From Andrena cerasifolii (lineage: Eukaryota > Arthropoda > Insecta > Hymenoptera > Andrenidae), in assembly GCF_050908995.1 (NCBI RefSeq), contig NC_135120.1:21713433-21777432 (forward strand): DNA of 64,000 nucleotides, read 5' to 3'. The position numbers were made by a program, and so were the translations under genes. Shown here piece by piece: positions 12,801 through 25,900 of this stretch (position 1 is its first letter; each line of letters begins with the position of its first letter). The notes under the pieces are model-generated. The model was not told the DNA's origin and did not search any database. It worked only from the letters and a program-made list of their open reading frames with translations.

Positions 12801-13913
12801 AGTCCGATGTCAAAGAGGCACTGCTAGTCGCGAGCAAAGACACGTCTGCGGACTTGATACATCCTCGAGCTCCCTATTCCGTAGCTCTGCGTCTGTTGAC
12901 CTTATTTCGCGGCACATTCGCAGCAGCTTTCGAGTTCCGAAAGCTGAACGAGCGGCGCAGCTTCCGTCCGCGACGGAGTCGCGACCCGCACAATGGACAC
13001 AAGAGCGCGGAGACCTCTTCTTCGCGCTTGCAGAACGTGAAGCATGCACTCGTGGCACCTCTTCGCGCCTCTGTGTAAGGTCGGCCGTGCTGTCGAGCGT
13101 TCGTCGCCGAAGAAACGATGGAAGGGACCGCCGGAGGAACGTCAAACAACGCGAATAGACGAACGTCCCGCGAGTCCAGGTCCCGAGTTCCCTGCCGGCC
13201 CTCCTCCGTCCGCCGAAAGACTCGCAATTACAGCGTCGAAATAGAATTCTCCGTCTTTCGACGCGGGCAACGACGCTCCCACGTCGAGTCATTCAACGGC
13301 CGTTCCAATGGAGGAACATTCATTTTCCGCCGCCGACATCTCGCGACGGTTGAATTTCTTATCGACCCGCCTTTCCTCGCCTCCACTCCGGGAAGGCACC
13401 GTAAAATGGACGGGGCTAACGAAGTTTAAAAGTATATTGCGCCGAGTGTGCGTTGTAATTGAGTTCCCGAGGCTCGTTTGACGTTTGTGTTCTTAATGAT
13501 CGTCCTATATTTCTGCGACAGCACAGCTAGCGGGATTCAATCTCCCGCGTTGTACGTCTTTAATCGTTTCATCCAGGACGAGCGTATTAACGGCGGGAAT
13601 AATTGGGAACGTTTCGCTGGTGCGTTGTAAGAGAACGCTCGGTAGGAAATGAGGACAGTTGGGGGTAATCTCTTCGAGAATAAGGAATGTCGGAGATGTT
13701 TGTTTCTTAGGGGTTGCTTTACCCCTAGAGGGTATTCTGTGATCGAATTAATTTCTTTGTATATTAAGGTATAGACCATGGGACACCTAGAAACGTGTGC
13801 ACCTGAATGTTTAGGTGAAGGGATTTACTTAACTAGAATGTATTTGACCTGTCGTTGCTTCGAATGAATCTTATCACTGTTGAACTAACCATTTCGTCCG
13901 CTTTCTGTTGCAG
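6802..13913. other. Non-coding sequence, probable Sema2a intron
   Basis: No exon, RNA gene or element is recognised. I looked for the missing Sema2a N-terminal motifs (the cysteine-rich start of the Sema domain and the LYVGAMDR-type block) and did not see them. A run of 14 C lies at 11228-11241. From about 11.7 to 13.4 kb the sequence is CpG-rich with overlapping chance frames. Confidence 0.45.
11228..11241. repeat. Poly-C tract (14 bp)
   Basis: A single homopolymer run of 14 C. It is likely polymorphic and prone to sequencing error. Confidence 0.9.
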
Positions 13914-13976
13914 AGGGACGCCCTGAACCTGGAGCCCAGCAACGTGGCGAACTGCGTGTCCAAAGGGAAATCAGAG
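13914..13976 (+). CDS. Sema2a: Sema2a first visible exon (21 codons)
   Basis: The exon follows a pyrimidine-rich tract ending in cag and is followed by gtgaac. It reads RDALNLEPSNVANCVSKGKS then E, the conserved stretch that leads into the second blade of the class 2 Sema domain. It starts and ends in phase 0, so the preceding, unseen exon must end in phase 0. The downstream intron is 2141 bp and carries the inverted-repeat element at 14865-15029. Confidence 0.93.
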
Positions 13977-16900
13977 GTGAACTACCTTTTTATTTCATTA
14001 TCGTATTTAACACACCGCTCCTATTGCTTTTCGACGAGATTTTAATGCCGAGCTAATGTAATTAACGTCGCCCGAAATAGAAGCGTGCTGGCGTAATTAT
14101 GGAAATGTAGAACGAGGCGTTGAAAGGCTGCGCGAGAAAAAGCTGAAGTTTCGTACGTGGATTGGATCGTAAAGCAACGATTTCATTAGGTATCCCTTTT
14201 AAAAGCGCGCAAATAAAGGGGAACACACGGCTACGATCTTCGACTGTCAGAATGGGTGATCGTTTGAATCAAAGAGATAGGGAATCATTTTATGGTTTGT
14301 CATAGAAAGCAAAGTAGAGGCACGGTTAAAGGTAAACGAAGAAACGTTTGTCTGAAACTGTTTACAATATTGTTAATATAAAGCAGCAGCTCGCAGCGAC
14401 TTGCACACGGCATTGTTTCTTCTTTCTTTGTGAATCAAGTGTAATTCGAGTTCATTTGAAGGCACTGGTAACACAATGCCTTTGTTACTTCCGTGGCGTT
14501 TCCTTTTACATGTAAAACAAATGGATCGAAAGGGAAAAGAGATGGGTGAAAAAGCGGTGCAGGAGAGAGATCACGTTTAATGGACCGTGCGTTTTCAATC
14601 CCATGACTGCGGAATGCATTTCCACGAAATTTGATATTGAACAGATTTGTTAAAACCTGTCAACGGGCGGCAACTTTTACTGATACGGAATAGTGGAAAC
14701 AACTTTCGACCGACATGTTTTCTCGTTCGGTGCGTTCGTTTTGCGGAGTATCCGTCGCTCCCGTTGATGTTCCTTTATTTCATAGAGTCGCTCGTTTCAT
14801 GACAGCTCACATTTGCCTGTGAACAATATTTTTACGTACTCGTAAATTCATATCGAAACAGTACTTTATGAGCTGTTTAATTTGAAACTGACCTAAGTCC
14901 ATTTATATTTAACAATTTTTTGTATATAAATTTTTAATACTAACTTCAAGTTGTACACGTGACTACAGTTAACAATAAAAAATTGACAAATGGACTTAGG
15001 CCACTTTCAAAATAAACGGCTCTTATATTGAGGTGGGTCGCTTTCGTATCACTGATTTCCATAGTTTCTCAATCCATCTTATTTGGTTAAATTATGAAAA
15101 TAAGTCTTCTGCAGCACATAACAGTGCTGTTGCAGTTACAGTATCCCATACTTACTTCGCTTCGCTACTAAAATATTACTAGAAGTAGACAGAAACTTGG
15201 ACAGTGTGCTAGACAACTCAGTACTGTCAAATTATGTACATTTCGAAGGTAAACTAACTAGTGAATGACTGAAAAGTTGAATCTATGGACCTTTGAGATT
15301 AATACTTGAATATATTTATGTATAACAACAACAAAACAACTGGTGAAATTGCATTTAGACTAATTTTTCTTGAAATTTCTATAAAAATTATTACTTATTC
15401 TTATCGCAATTTAAAAAAAAATTATAAAATGCAAAACGTGTAGAAGCCCAGTAAATGACCGCATACTTTTAATAAGAATTGTCCTTATTAATGTTTGCTT
15501 AATACGCGTAACTAAAAATATAGGATATTAAAAGTGCAACTACACACCACTTATAAACATATAATACTGTTTAAATTCATAATTGACATTTCTTTGCCTA
15601 ATGGTCATTCACTGGTATGCGCTCAATTACTGGTTGGTTTACCCTATTCCTTTTACACAGACGATTAATCTGAAACATCACGCGAGAATACTGACAGGGT
15701 TTTTATGAAATTCCTGCTCATCGGGCGAAGGTATCGGAAAATATATCTCAGACATTCACAGTTGAAGGTGCAAAGAGACGTATATACCATAGCCGACGAT
15801 TTCGTTTCCTCGTAGATCGTCGCTTATCACAGCTTCATTCGTATTCGTCGCGCGCAGCCTGTCGAGGTGTAAGGTCCACGCAAATATTCCCTACGTGACG
15901 ACCAAACCAATTTACTTTCCCCGCGCGGCGATTCGCGCGCGAAATACGCGAGCGATGTGATCGATCACGGCGCAACCCTTTGCTACGACCTCGTTCTATA
16001 TAATTCCCTGAAAAATCCGTGTCCACGCATCAAACTCCTCTGTGCCCGCCCGCCAACCCCCCGCGTTCCTTCCCACGTATCTGTCGAAAATTCAATTTTC
16101 TTCCCCTCTTTCCGCAGCACTTCGACTGCCGGAATCACATAAGGGTGATCCAGCCAATGGGGGACGGCAATCGGCTCTACATGTGCGGCACGAACGCTCA
16201 CTCGCCCAAGGATTGGGTGATCTACGTAAGTATCTGTGTATATTTGTTGTTCATTCCGATTGGCCTGTCGCGGGCGTCAATCGTGGACGTTTGAGCGTTG
16301 AAACGAAGGGATGGAAAGCTTTCAAACGCGGCAAAAATAGGGTCAAGTTCGGAGAAGTGGTAACAGCAGAGATAGAGCTTATTAAACCTCGGGGTATTCG
16401 TGGGTTCTCAATTGCCACCACTCGTGACTAAATTATTCATGACTCATTAGGATTTGTTGATTCTTTACATCTTGATTATACAATTTCTTTCAAAGTACGT
16501 CAGATATTCTTAAAACCTTCACATTCAACATGGCGAGATAGAAATGTATTAACCCTTCGTTGACACTCTGGGTGTGAGCCACCCATAAGCTGATTTTGAC
16601 GCTCTGTACCTTCTATATGCAAAATGAATACCTTTTCTCCCAAGCTGAGGTACAAACTGTTTTTTCTCTCAAAATATGATGTCCGAGCAACAACTCTGTA
16701 GATTTTTAGCTTCTAATATTGAAATTTGTAAAAGTTACAACGATTTAAAGATTTTCTTCGTTTTCTCTCGACATGTGGTAATCTAGAATTTTTTTACAAA
16801 AACTGTGATTAAATTTCAATACAAAAAACTATTGGCATATATTCTAGAGACCTTAAAACTGATCCATGATTTTTTTTATGACGATTGGATTCTTTAGATG

Positions 16901-19900
16901 ATAATGGCAGTTGTTCAAAAATTGCTCTGGGTGTGAGCCACCCAGGTATGTCAAAGTTGATCGAGAAACAACGAAGGGTTAATTAGTATTAATTTTGACG
17001 AGAATTCAATTATTGCAATTTATACGTCGACTGTAGTGTTGCATTTTCTCGTTAAGGTAGCAATTCTTTCCTCCGACGAATCTGTCGCCAACGCAAAGCT
17101 ACCTAGGCCTTGGAATTATGCAACGAGGTAAATGAATCGCGGGTTCAAGTACCCGTGTAATGAAGTCAAAGGATATATTGGTCCCGCTTTGTCGAAGATT
17201 ACGACTCCCGTGCGTGTAATAGAGTTCAGTACAGTAACGCGCAGCTTTCGCGTCGGAACGCGTCGCTCTAGCCCAAAAATTTCCGCTGTGAACACGCGCC
17301 GTTCCTCTTCTACACGCTGTTCCCAAAGTAACGAGCGAAATTTGTGCAATTAGCTATGCTTGAAATCCACTTTTAACTTCTCCCACATTAAATTAACTTG
17401 TTTACATTTCTAGTGTCAATACTGTTTCGGAGCATAAATTACACAATTTACTTTCAACAAGTACTTACTATAAATACTATAAATACATAATTTACTTTCG
17501 TTTCACACAAATGGCTGAAAAAGTTGAAGCTTCGCTATTGGAAAAGGAAACTCGATATTGCACCGCTGCTATATTCGACTAGATATACTGTAATGAACAC
17601 GTGTGAACTGCATCTCTTTCTACACATTGCAAAATTCCTGTGTTCTCTCACAGAGCAATCTGACCCACTTGCCCCGTCACGAGTTCGTCCCAGGCGTGGG
17701 AATGGGCATAGCGAAGTGTCCTTACGACCCTGCGGACAATTCGACGGCGGTCTGGGTGGAAAAGGGCAATCCTGGTGACTTGCCAGCCCTTTATTCCGGC
17801 ACCAACGCCGAATTCACGAAAGCCGATACCGTAATCTTCCGTACGGATCTCTACAATTTAACCACCGGTCGCAAGGCCTTCAGCTTCAAGAGGACGCTGA
17901 AGTACGACTCCAAATGGCTGGACAGTGAGTACCCTTTTACCTGGTAATTTCTTCTTCTTCTTCTTCTTATTCTTCTTCTTCGGGGTCTCGAACGAGGTAA
18001 TATCCGTTGAATTAGTGTCCCACCAACCAGGAACTTTTACAGCAACGAATGCGACGTCCAACGAGATGAAATCGTCGTAATGGCACTCTGAATTTGATAC
18101 TTACACGCAGCCTATTTAGCTGATTTAAAGGTATCGATATCGAGACGACGAAGGAGTAAGTGGGGATATAACACAGACCTTTTTTAACACAGAATGTCAT
18201 TGGTTAGACCTTCTACTGGGATCCAGATAGAGAGCATGAGACAGAGAAGAATTCGAGTCAGGTTTCTTGTGGTACTTAGCAACACAAATTTATTCAAAAG
18301 CTTAAGTCTAACATCCTTCAGAATCACCTATTAGAATGCCGACAGAAGCTCCTAGTAACTTAACTGACCAAGTCTCCAGACTTTACAGTCCCTGACACTC
18401 CACGTTTATGATTGCTGCCTAACGAACCAATCCCCAACTACTTCCACCAGTCACCAAACCTTAAAACCTTTATTCCACGATAACATTCGCCAATGAAGCA
18501 TCAGCAATTCCCATTACTCTCCCATCAGCGAGGAAATCCATCACAGTCCCTTCATCAATCCGACGAAAGCAAGCTACACCTTGGAACGCCCTTAGAGGTT
18601 CTCGTTACCGTGGCGCCTCGTCGACAAAGAAATTTTCATTAGCAGCCGAATACGGATTTCCCGAAGAAATACGCGAAACAGCGGGAGACGAGGGCGAAAA
18701 AAGCCTCCTGGTTTCACGGCGAGATTCTTTGAAGCCCGAGCGTTGCAAGAAACACGTGCCCCGCTTAAATAGTTGCGTATAAAGCCGATACCACGGCGCG
18801 CCGGCTGTTTCTCTGGCGGAGGGGCTGACAGTTCCGTCTTTGAGCGTGTCGAGGGTTTCCACGGGAAAACCCTGTGAAGAAGGCGGACGATGGCGCGGGG
18901 GTGGAAGATAGAGGGCGGTTCGAAGGGTAACGCGTCTGTGTAGCGTAGCGTCGGCCACTGGGAGTGGGTGTTGGTTCCCAAGAACGCAGACTAATAAAAT
19001 AACACCCAGCCACGATTTTCTCCGACTAAATGCTCTCTGCCCGTATCGGGCACCCGGAAACGGGAAAGGATCGAGGAAGTCGAAGTTTCTCGCGGAGAAA
19101 CGCCCTTTTATATATCGCCCTGCGCCCCGTGAGCCGGTCTTTAATCAGTTTTAGCTGGGTCTCGATCAGCGGGAGGGATCGTTGCGAGTCGCTCGATTTT
19201 TCGTTACCGAGCGTTCCGTGGAATTCCATTGAGAGGGGAAAATTGGAAAATGTAGATTAGAACGTGTTCTGGATGTAGGATCGTGGAATGCGGTAACCAG
19301 GCAGAAACGCGACGGGGGAGATGTTTGGTTTGTTTGGATCGCGAGTGGTCCTGATTATGATTCATTATTTCCTGATGCTCTGAAGCGTGGTGCATCCGGT
19401 GATTACGGTAAATGAAGGAATTCGGTATGGAAAAGCGACAAATTCACTTTGATTCTGCCATATGAAATGTATCAAATGATATTTTATCATTCCCTTTCGT
19501 CGGATAAGAGGGGACTATACTCGTCTGACTCGCATCTCCCTTACGTTTACCTGTACCGGAGATTTCGAGCACTTATCGTAAATCCATTCTCCTGATTCTA
19601 ATCCAAGAATGAGGACATATTTTGTTTCCATAATACTTCCGACCCGTCGAGTTCAGACTAAAAGTTTTCATCATCCTCTCCGAAGCACTTTGGGCTCCTC
19701 AGGGTGTTACTATTTTGCACCCTCCAAAGTGTACCAGAGTTCGACTTCTCTCTTTGGACTCTGTTCGCCAGGAGTAGGGTGGTAGCGAGAGCGAAAGGAG
19801 TAAAGCCGAGGTGAAGGAGAACAACGCCGACCCCACTTTGTATCTTTCCAACTTTGCCCATGGCCCTCGCTCTCTATGCATACCCCATCCCATGGGATGC

Positions 19901-22900
19901 ATGATTAGCCGTTTGTTTCGTCGTTTAATTTGAAGGCGGTGCCCTTTCACCCCTTCGCTGCTCCGCCAGCCCGTTTACGGGGTCGGGACGTTACCATCAA
20001 GAGCCATTCCCCGCGCCGAGTTTGTCTATTAACAGAGGCGTTGATTAAATGCAGGAGAGACCCCGAAGAGACGGATAGTCTCACGTGCTGCTCTTACTCT
20101 CCCGGTTGTTCCTACCCTCCTATCCGATTCCGTTCACCCCTCCCGGTCGCTGGCTCTCTTTCTGGAGCAGCGTTCCCGAGCAAAGTATGTACAATGAAGA
20201 TCGATGCGATTTGCGGCGCTGGAGGGAGATAAAGGATCACGAGGAGGAGCACGGCGGCAAGACGGGGGAAAAAGAGCGACTGGTGGATGGAGCTTAACAA
20301 GCTCTGAATAACCGACTGACGACCGGCCACTTTCACGGATCCTTGCGCGTGTCAAATGACGCTCAGGCGTTCCTCGTTCATTTGTTTTCCTTCCGCGAGG
20401 CGCCTCGATGTTCCAGCTTTCTGCGAGCTTGCTTCGTCAGGATTCATTGACTCGAGCGACACGGGGAAACCGAAGATTTCCCTGGGTTATTGCTCGAAAG
20501 GATAGCTTAAATGGACGCTGTGATTTATCTGAGGATGGCGCTCCGAGATCGTAGAATAATGGTTTCTCGTAGGTGGCATATTTTTGGGAAATAATGCATC
20601 TGAAAAGTAGTTAAATGCGTATGTAGGTTACGCCATATTCGTAATAGAAAAATAGCACGGGAAAAGTGGAAGAAACGTTTCTATTTCGGCTCTCTACGTG
20701 AACTGTGCGCTACGAGCGAGGAAGTAGAAAAGGTCCGTATGTAGGCAGACACAGATGAATACTGCACGCCGTGGGTGTCTCATACGTTACACTTCGGATT
20801 AAGTTATTAATATAACAGACCGTTTAAATATTGAAATGAACGTTGAAACCCCATTGTTTCTCATTGTTTATTCACTACTTTTTCCTTATATTCTTGACAC
20901 TATCTCAACTGTGTACACTCGTTTTGCTCGCCAAGAAATGAGCATCAAACGCAAGCGTTTAAAAAGAATCTAAAAGATCTCCAGATAGATCAACACCTTG
21001 TTTCGCTTGCCGAGTTACCTTCCTAATTTCATTGTCCGGCAATATCACGTGTTATTAAATTTCTCTTATTAATTCCTTCAGTATTTCCAGTCACCCAGAC
21101 ACAAGTAATACCCGAAGCAAAGGCCAGACGACAGGTCTAATCAAATCTGCGCGATACTAATCACCCCCAGTTAGCATCTCTCTCTCTCTCTCTCTCTGCT
21201 AGGGGTTTACCAAAGCGTACAAAGTCTCTCAAAAACTTTGCGACACGGGGAGCTACGAGGGTGCTGGAAAAGATTGACACGATCAATTTAGCGATCCCGC
21301 GGAGACGTCACGTGGAAGTTCGGGAGCGAATATTAAACCGGTCGGGAGTAATTTGGCGTATTTATTAGCGCGGTGTCGCGCTATCGCGGCCGGGCACGGG
21401 GGACCCGCGGAAAATAGAATTTCCGTATTTGTACGCGCGACAAGCTAGCCTAGACGGCCGCCGCCGCGCGCAACTTGTAAACTTTATGAAACTAGCCCCA
21501 AGGGTGATTTCATTATTCCTCTCGCGCGCACGCCGAGCGAAATCGAGAGTACCGCGAGAACGTTTTCCTCTCTGCAATACCGTTCCGCGTCGACGAGAGG
21601 CGCCCAATCAAAACTCGTCGGTCGCCTCGTGTTCCACTCGAGTCCAGACATTTCCTTTTCCTGTGCCCGTCCCCGCTCCACCACCCACGTCTGTCCCGCG
21701 GCCCTCTCTCCCTCCTTCCCATCGTTTTCTCCTCTCACCCCGCTCGTTCGCCGTCGCGCCCTCAATATATCAAACTTCCAGCGGCGGAGCGTCAGACAAT
21801 CGATTTAATCGGTGAACTGTGAAAGAGATTGCGGCCCCTTCTCCGCGACCGCCGCATAATGTAAAATCAACGGTGGCCTTGCTGTTTCTCGCGTTGCGAT
21901 CGCAGCGCGGAACAAAAGCTTGATTTCCGTCTGTTGCGCCTCGATGCGCCTTGCTGGGCGAAGGCGCTTCGTCGGTGGAACGGTAATTAGAAACAGGAAG
22001 AAGGATGTGATAATGTGCTTTGGACACGTGGAGAGTGCGATTGGAATTGTACCGTAAAATTGGGGCGATTGTATTTATTAAATGATTTTACGATGCTTCG
22101 ATACTCTGTATGTTTTGTGTTTGGTGTTTGTTTCTTTGGTGTATGGTTCAAATTTGGCAAACTCAATTTTCCACCCACTTCCATCGGTCCAATTGTCTTG
22201 AAACTTTTTATGTGTACGTGGGTGTGATGGCAATACAAATTTTTGTGAAAAACAAAGTCAAATATGAGAATAAAAAAAATAAGCAATGAAAGAAATATGA
22301 AACAATTCACAAACACTATAAAAAGTAGAAAATAAAAATATATATAACAAACAATTTTATGTTAAACGTTTTTACTAAAAATGCACTAGAAACTAACAAA
22401 TAATTATTTTTCTGTGCTACAATTTCGATGGTGATATATGACTTTAAATAAAATCATACTAACTCTGTGATTATCCTGTAGAATTGTTCAAATCAATTGT
22501 AAAAAAAAGGATAATCACAATTTGTATGGTTTTATTTAAAGTGGCATATCACCATCGAAATTGTAGTACAAGAAAAAAATTATTTCTTAGTTTTTAATGC
22601 ATTTTTAGTAAAATCGTCTAACATAAAATTTTTTTATATATTTTTTTGCTACTTGATGTTTGATGTGCGACTTTGATGGTGTTATGTAGAATTCTGGGAA
22701 TCGATACTATGATTAGGAGTTTTGTTTTGATTTCTAGAGATAAATGAGGCATTGAGAGCAGAAATGAAATAACCCACATATTTTGCGAAATTGAATTAGT
22801 AGCAATAATGTACTTCAATAAGCTCTATAAACATATAAAGTAGGAACAATTAATTTTTTTTCTATGTGGGTTAGTCCGTTTTTGCTCTCAATGCCTCAAA

Positions 22901-25900
22901 TGTAAGTCGTGCTCGAAAATCAAAATGATGAGGCGAAATAATTACCGAGGTAACTTGACAGCTGATCTCTTTTCTCCATATTTTAAGCCAATTCAGGGAA
23001 TACGTTTGCCTACTTCCTTCCACATGTTGACTTTAAAGGGGGTTAAAACAGAGCGGAGCACGGGGAAGGATTTGCATCTTAATTTGCGTGATTGTGTTTA
23101 AAGAGTAAATCGCTCGACGGAAATCTGCGCGTGGAATTTGATTAACGAAGTGTCTTACCACGCTAGTTTCCATCGAAATTGCCACTGCTCTCGATCCACG
23201 GATTCTGACTCGTTTTCTGCTAAACTTGAAGAACGGGGTCAGTGTATCATTGAGAACAAGTCGAAGCCAAATGAAACTTCCACTTTTAGAAATTGTATAG
23301 ATTTTTCGTTTCCAATGAAAGCGTCCGACGGGAATCTGGAATTTCACGCGGCACTATGTTCGCTAGGAATTACGGGACACACGAATGTTCTCTTTTATCT
23401 GTTTACAGAACCCAATTTCGTGGGATCCTATGACATCGGCGGCCACGTGTTCTTCTTCTTCCGCGAGACCGCGGTGGAATACATAAACTGCGGCAAAAGC
23501 GTGTACTCCCGTGTGGCAAGAGTTTGCAAAAGGGACACCGGGGGCAAGAATATTCTGTCGCAAAATTGGTCGACATACTTGAAAGCTAGATTAAACTGCT
23601 CGATACCTGGCGAATTCCCCTTCTACTTCAACGAAATACGTAAGCAACAAAAATATATCCAAGCAATCGATTACATCATCGAAACCTTTATGAATAAATA
23701 ACAAACCAGACGATATACTACGCGCACAATTCTCTTTATTTATAAAAGATACAAGCAAATCTCCAAATTGAATCAAAAGCACATTGTTACTAGATGCGAG
23801 GCGTCTTTTATAATATCACGCGAAGTGACCATTCTTGAATGTACATTTTGTTCAGAGAGCATCTACAAGGTGCCTGGCGACGACACCCACTTCTACGGCA
23901 CCTTCACCACCTCGACGAACGGACTGATGGGCTCAGCGATCTGCTCGTTCCACATCGACGCGATTCAAGAGGCGTTCCGTGGGAAATTCAAAGAGCAAGC
24001 GACGAGCAGCAGCGCCTGGCTTCCGGTGCTCTCCAACAAAGTTCCTGAACCACGGCCTGGCCAGTGCGTGAACGATACAGAGACTTTCCCAGACACCGTC
24101 CTCAACTTCATTCGGTCCCACCCTCTGATGGACTCTGCGATATCGCACGAGAACGAGAAGCCCGTGTTCTACAAACGCGACGTGATGTTCACACGGCTGG
24201 TCGTGGACAAGCTGCGCATCGACTTCGTTGGCCTCGACTTGGATTACACGGTCTACTATGCCGGCTCTAGTAAGCACACGATTTATTTCAAATGTTACAA
24301 GATGGGGTAGACATTCGAGTATTTGCCTTTCTTCTTTAATCGCAACGTCGAGCTACTAAATAGTGTAAAAGATATTTCAACGTTTAGTAAACGTACTACA
24401 AAGTGGCCCTAATTATTGACCGAGAGTTTAAGAATTATTTTTCTATAAAAATGGTTCATTTGTTGCCTATACTCTCTTGTGGAGTTTTCATCCTGCTATG
24501 AAATTCAGGAGGAATATCTCGCGCGACGTGAAAGTTATCTGATCAATGTAAATTTGACGGCTTAACAGTGCTCGTCAGCTGTTGGCAGCGCCAGTTTGCT
24601 ATAGCATCCACCCTTCGTGTTACAGGCGACGGACGTGTACACAAAGTAGTTCAATGGATAGACAACAGTGAGGAGTCGCAGTCTATCTTGCTGGACGTTT
24701 TTGACGTGACGCCAGGCGAGCCGATCCAGGCGATGGAAATCTCGAAGGAGCACAAGGCCCTTTACGTCGCGTCTGATCATCGAATAAAGCAGATCGACCT
24801 GGTGATGTGCACGCGCAGGTATGACAACTGTCTGCGCTGCGTCCACGATCCCTACTGCGGCTGGGACAAGGACACCAACATGTGCAAGCCTTATGAACCT
24901 GGGTGAGTGCTAATTGATTGCAAACTGGGATTAGTAACTCGGTGGAGGGTTAATACCATTTTAACATTTCCTTTCAATGTTGACGAAGTGAGAAAATTAG
25001 TATATAGTTTTTAGAGTAATTTGAAAGATTCGGGAGTCTTCGCAATCCCTTTGGAGTCCTCCAAGCAGCATACGTTCGGTCATTTTTAACTAGAAACCTA
25101 TAAGTCGCTTATCCTTTACCGATCTCATATATTAAATTTGATTTACACAAAGATCGAGCAAGTCTATATACGATTCTGCATAAGTGGGTCGCCCGGAAAA
25201 CATATTCCTCGAAACTGTTTAATAAAACATACATGTATAGGAATACATGTCTGCAATGCGAATGCGTTGGTTTTTGCAGACTTCTTCAAGACGTGTCGAA
25301 CAGTACAGCGGACGTGTGCGACAGCAGCGTGGGTAAGCGGAAGCTGGTGGTCACTTGGGGCCAGTCGGTGCATTTGGGCTGCTTCGTGAAGATGCCAGAG
25401 GTGCTGGCGAACCAGGAAGTCAAGTGGTACCACTACAGCAAGGAGAAGGGCAGGTACCAGATAGCGTACAAGTACGGCGCCGGAGGGGACAAGTTCATCG
25501 AGACGTCCGAGAAGGGGCTCGTGATCGTTGGTGTGAACGAGCAAGACGCCGGAAGATACGACTGCTGGCTCGGTGGCTCCCTTCTCTGTTCGTACAACAT
25601 CACCGTGGACGCGCACAGATGTTCCGCCCCCGCAAAGTCCAACGATTATCAGAAGATATACTCGGACTGGTGCCACGAATTCGAGAAATACAAGTCCGCC
25701 ATGAAGAGCTGGGAGAGGAAGCAAGCGGTGAGCCAATGTTTACCGATTACCACGCAAGAGTACAATCGTCTTAAATCGATATTCTCTATCAATACGGATT
25801 ATATTTATCTTTAAGTATCGCGCCAGCTTTGTAACGATATCATGTATACCGAAAAGGATTGTGTCAAAAACTAAACGATCTTCATCCTCAAGTGTACAGT

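Noticed and set aside
18240..18560. Stretch in the large intron with an LTR-like look
   Set aside because: No paired copy, primer-binding site or polypurine tract is visible in the window.
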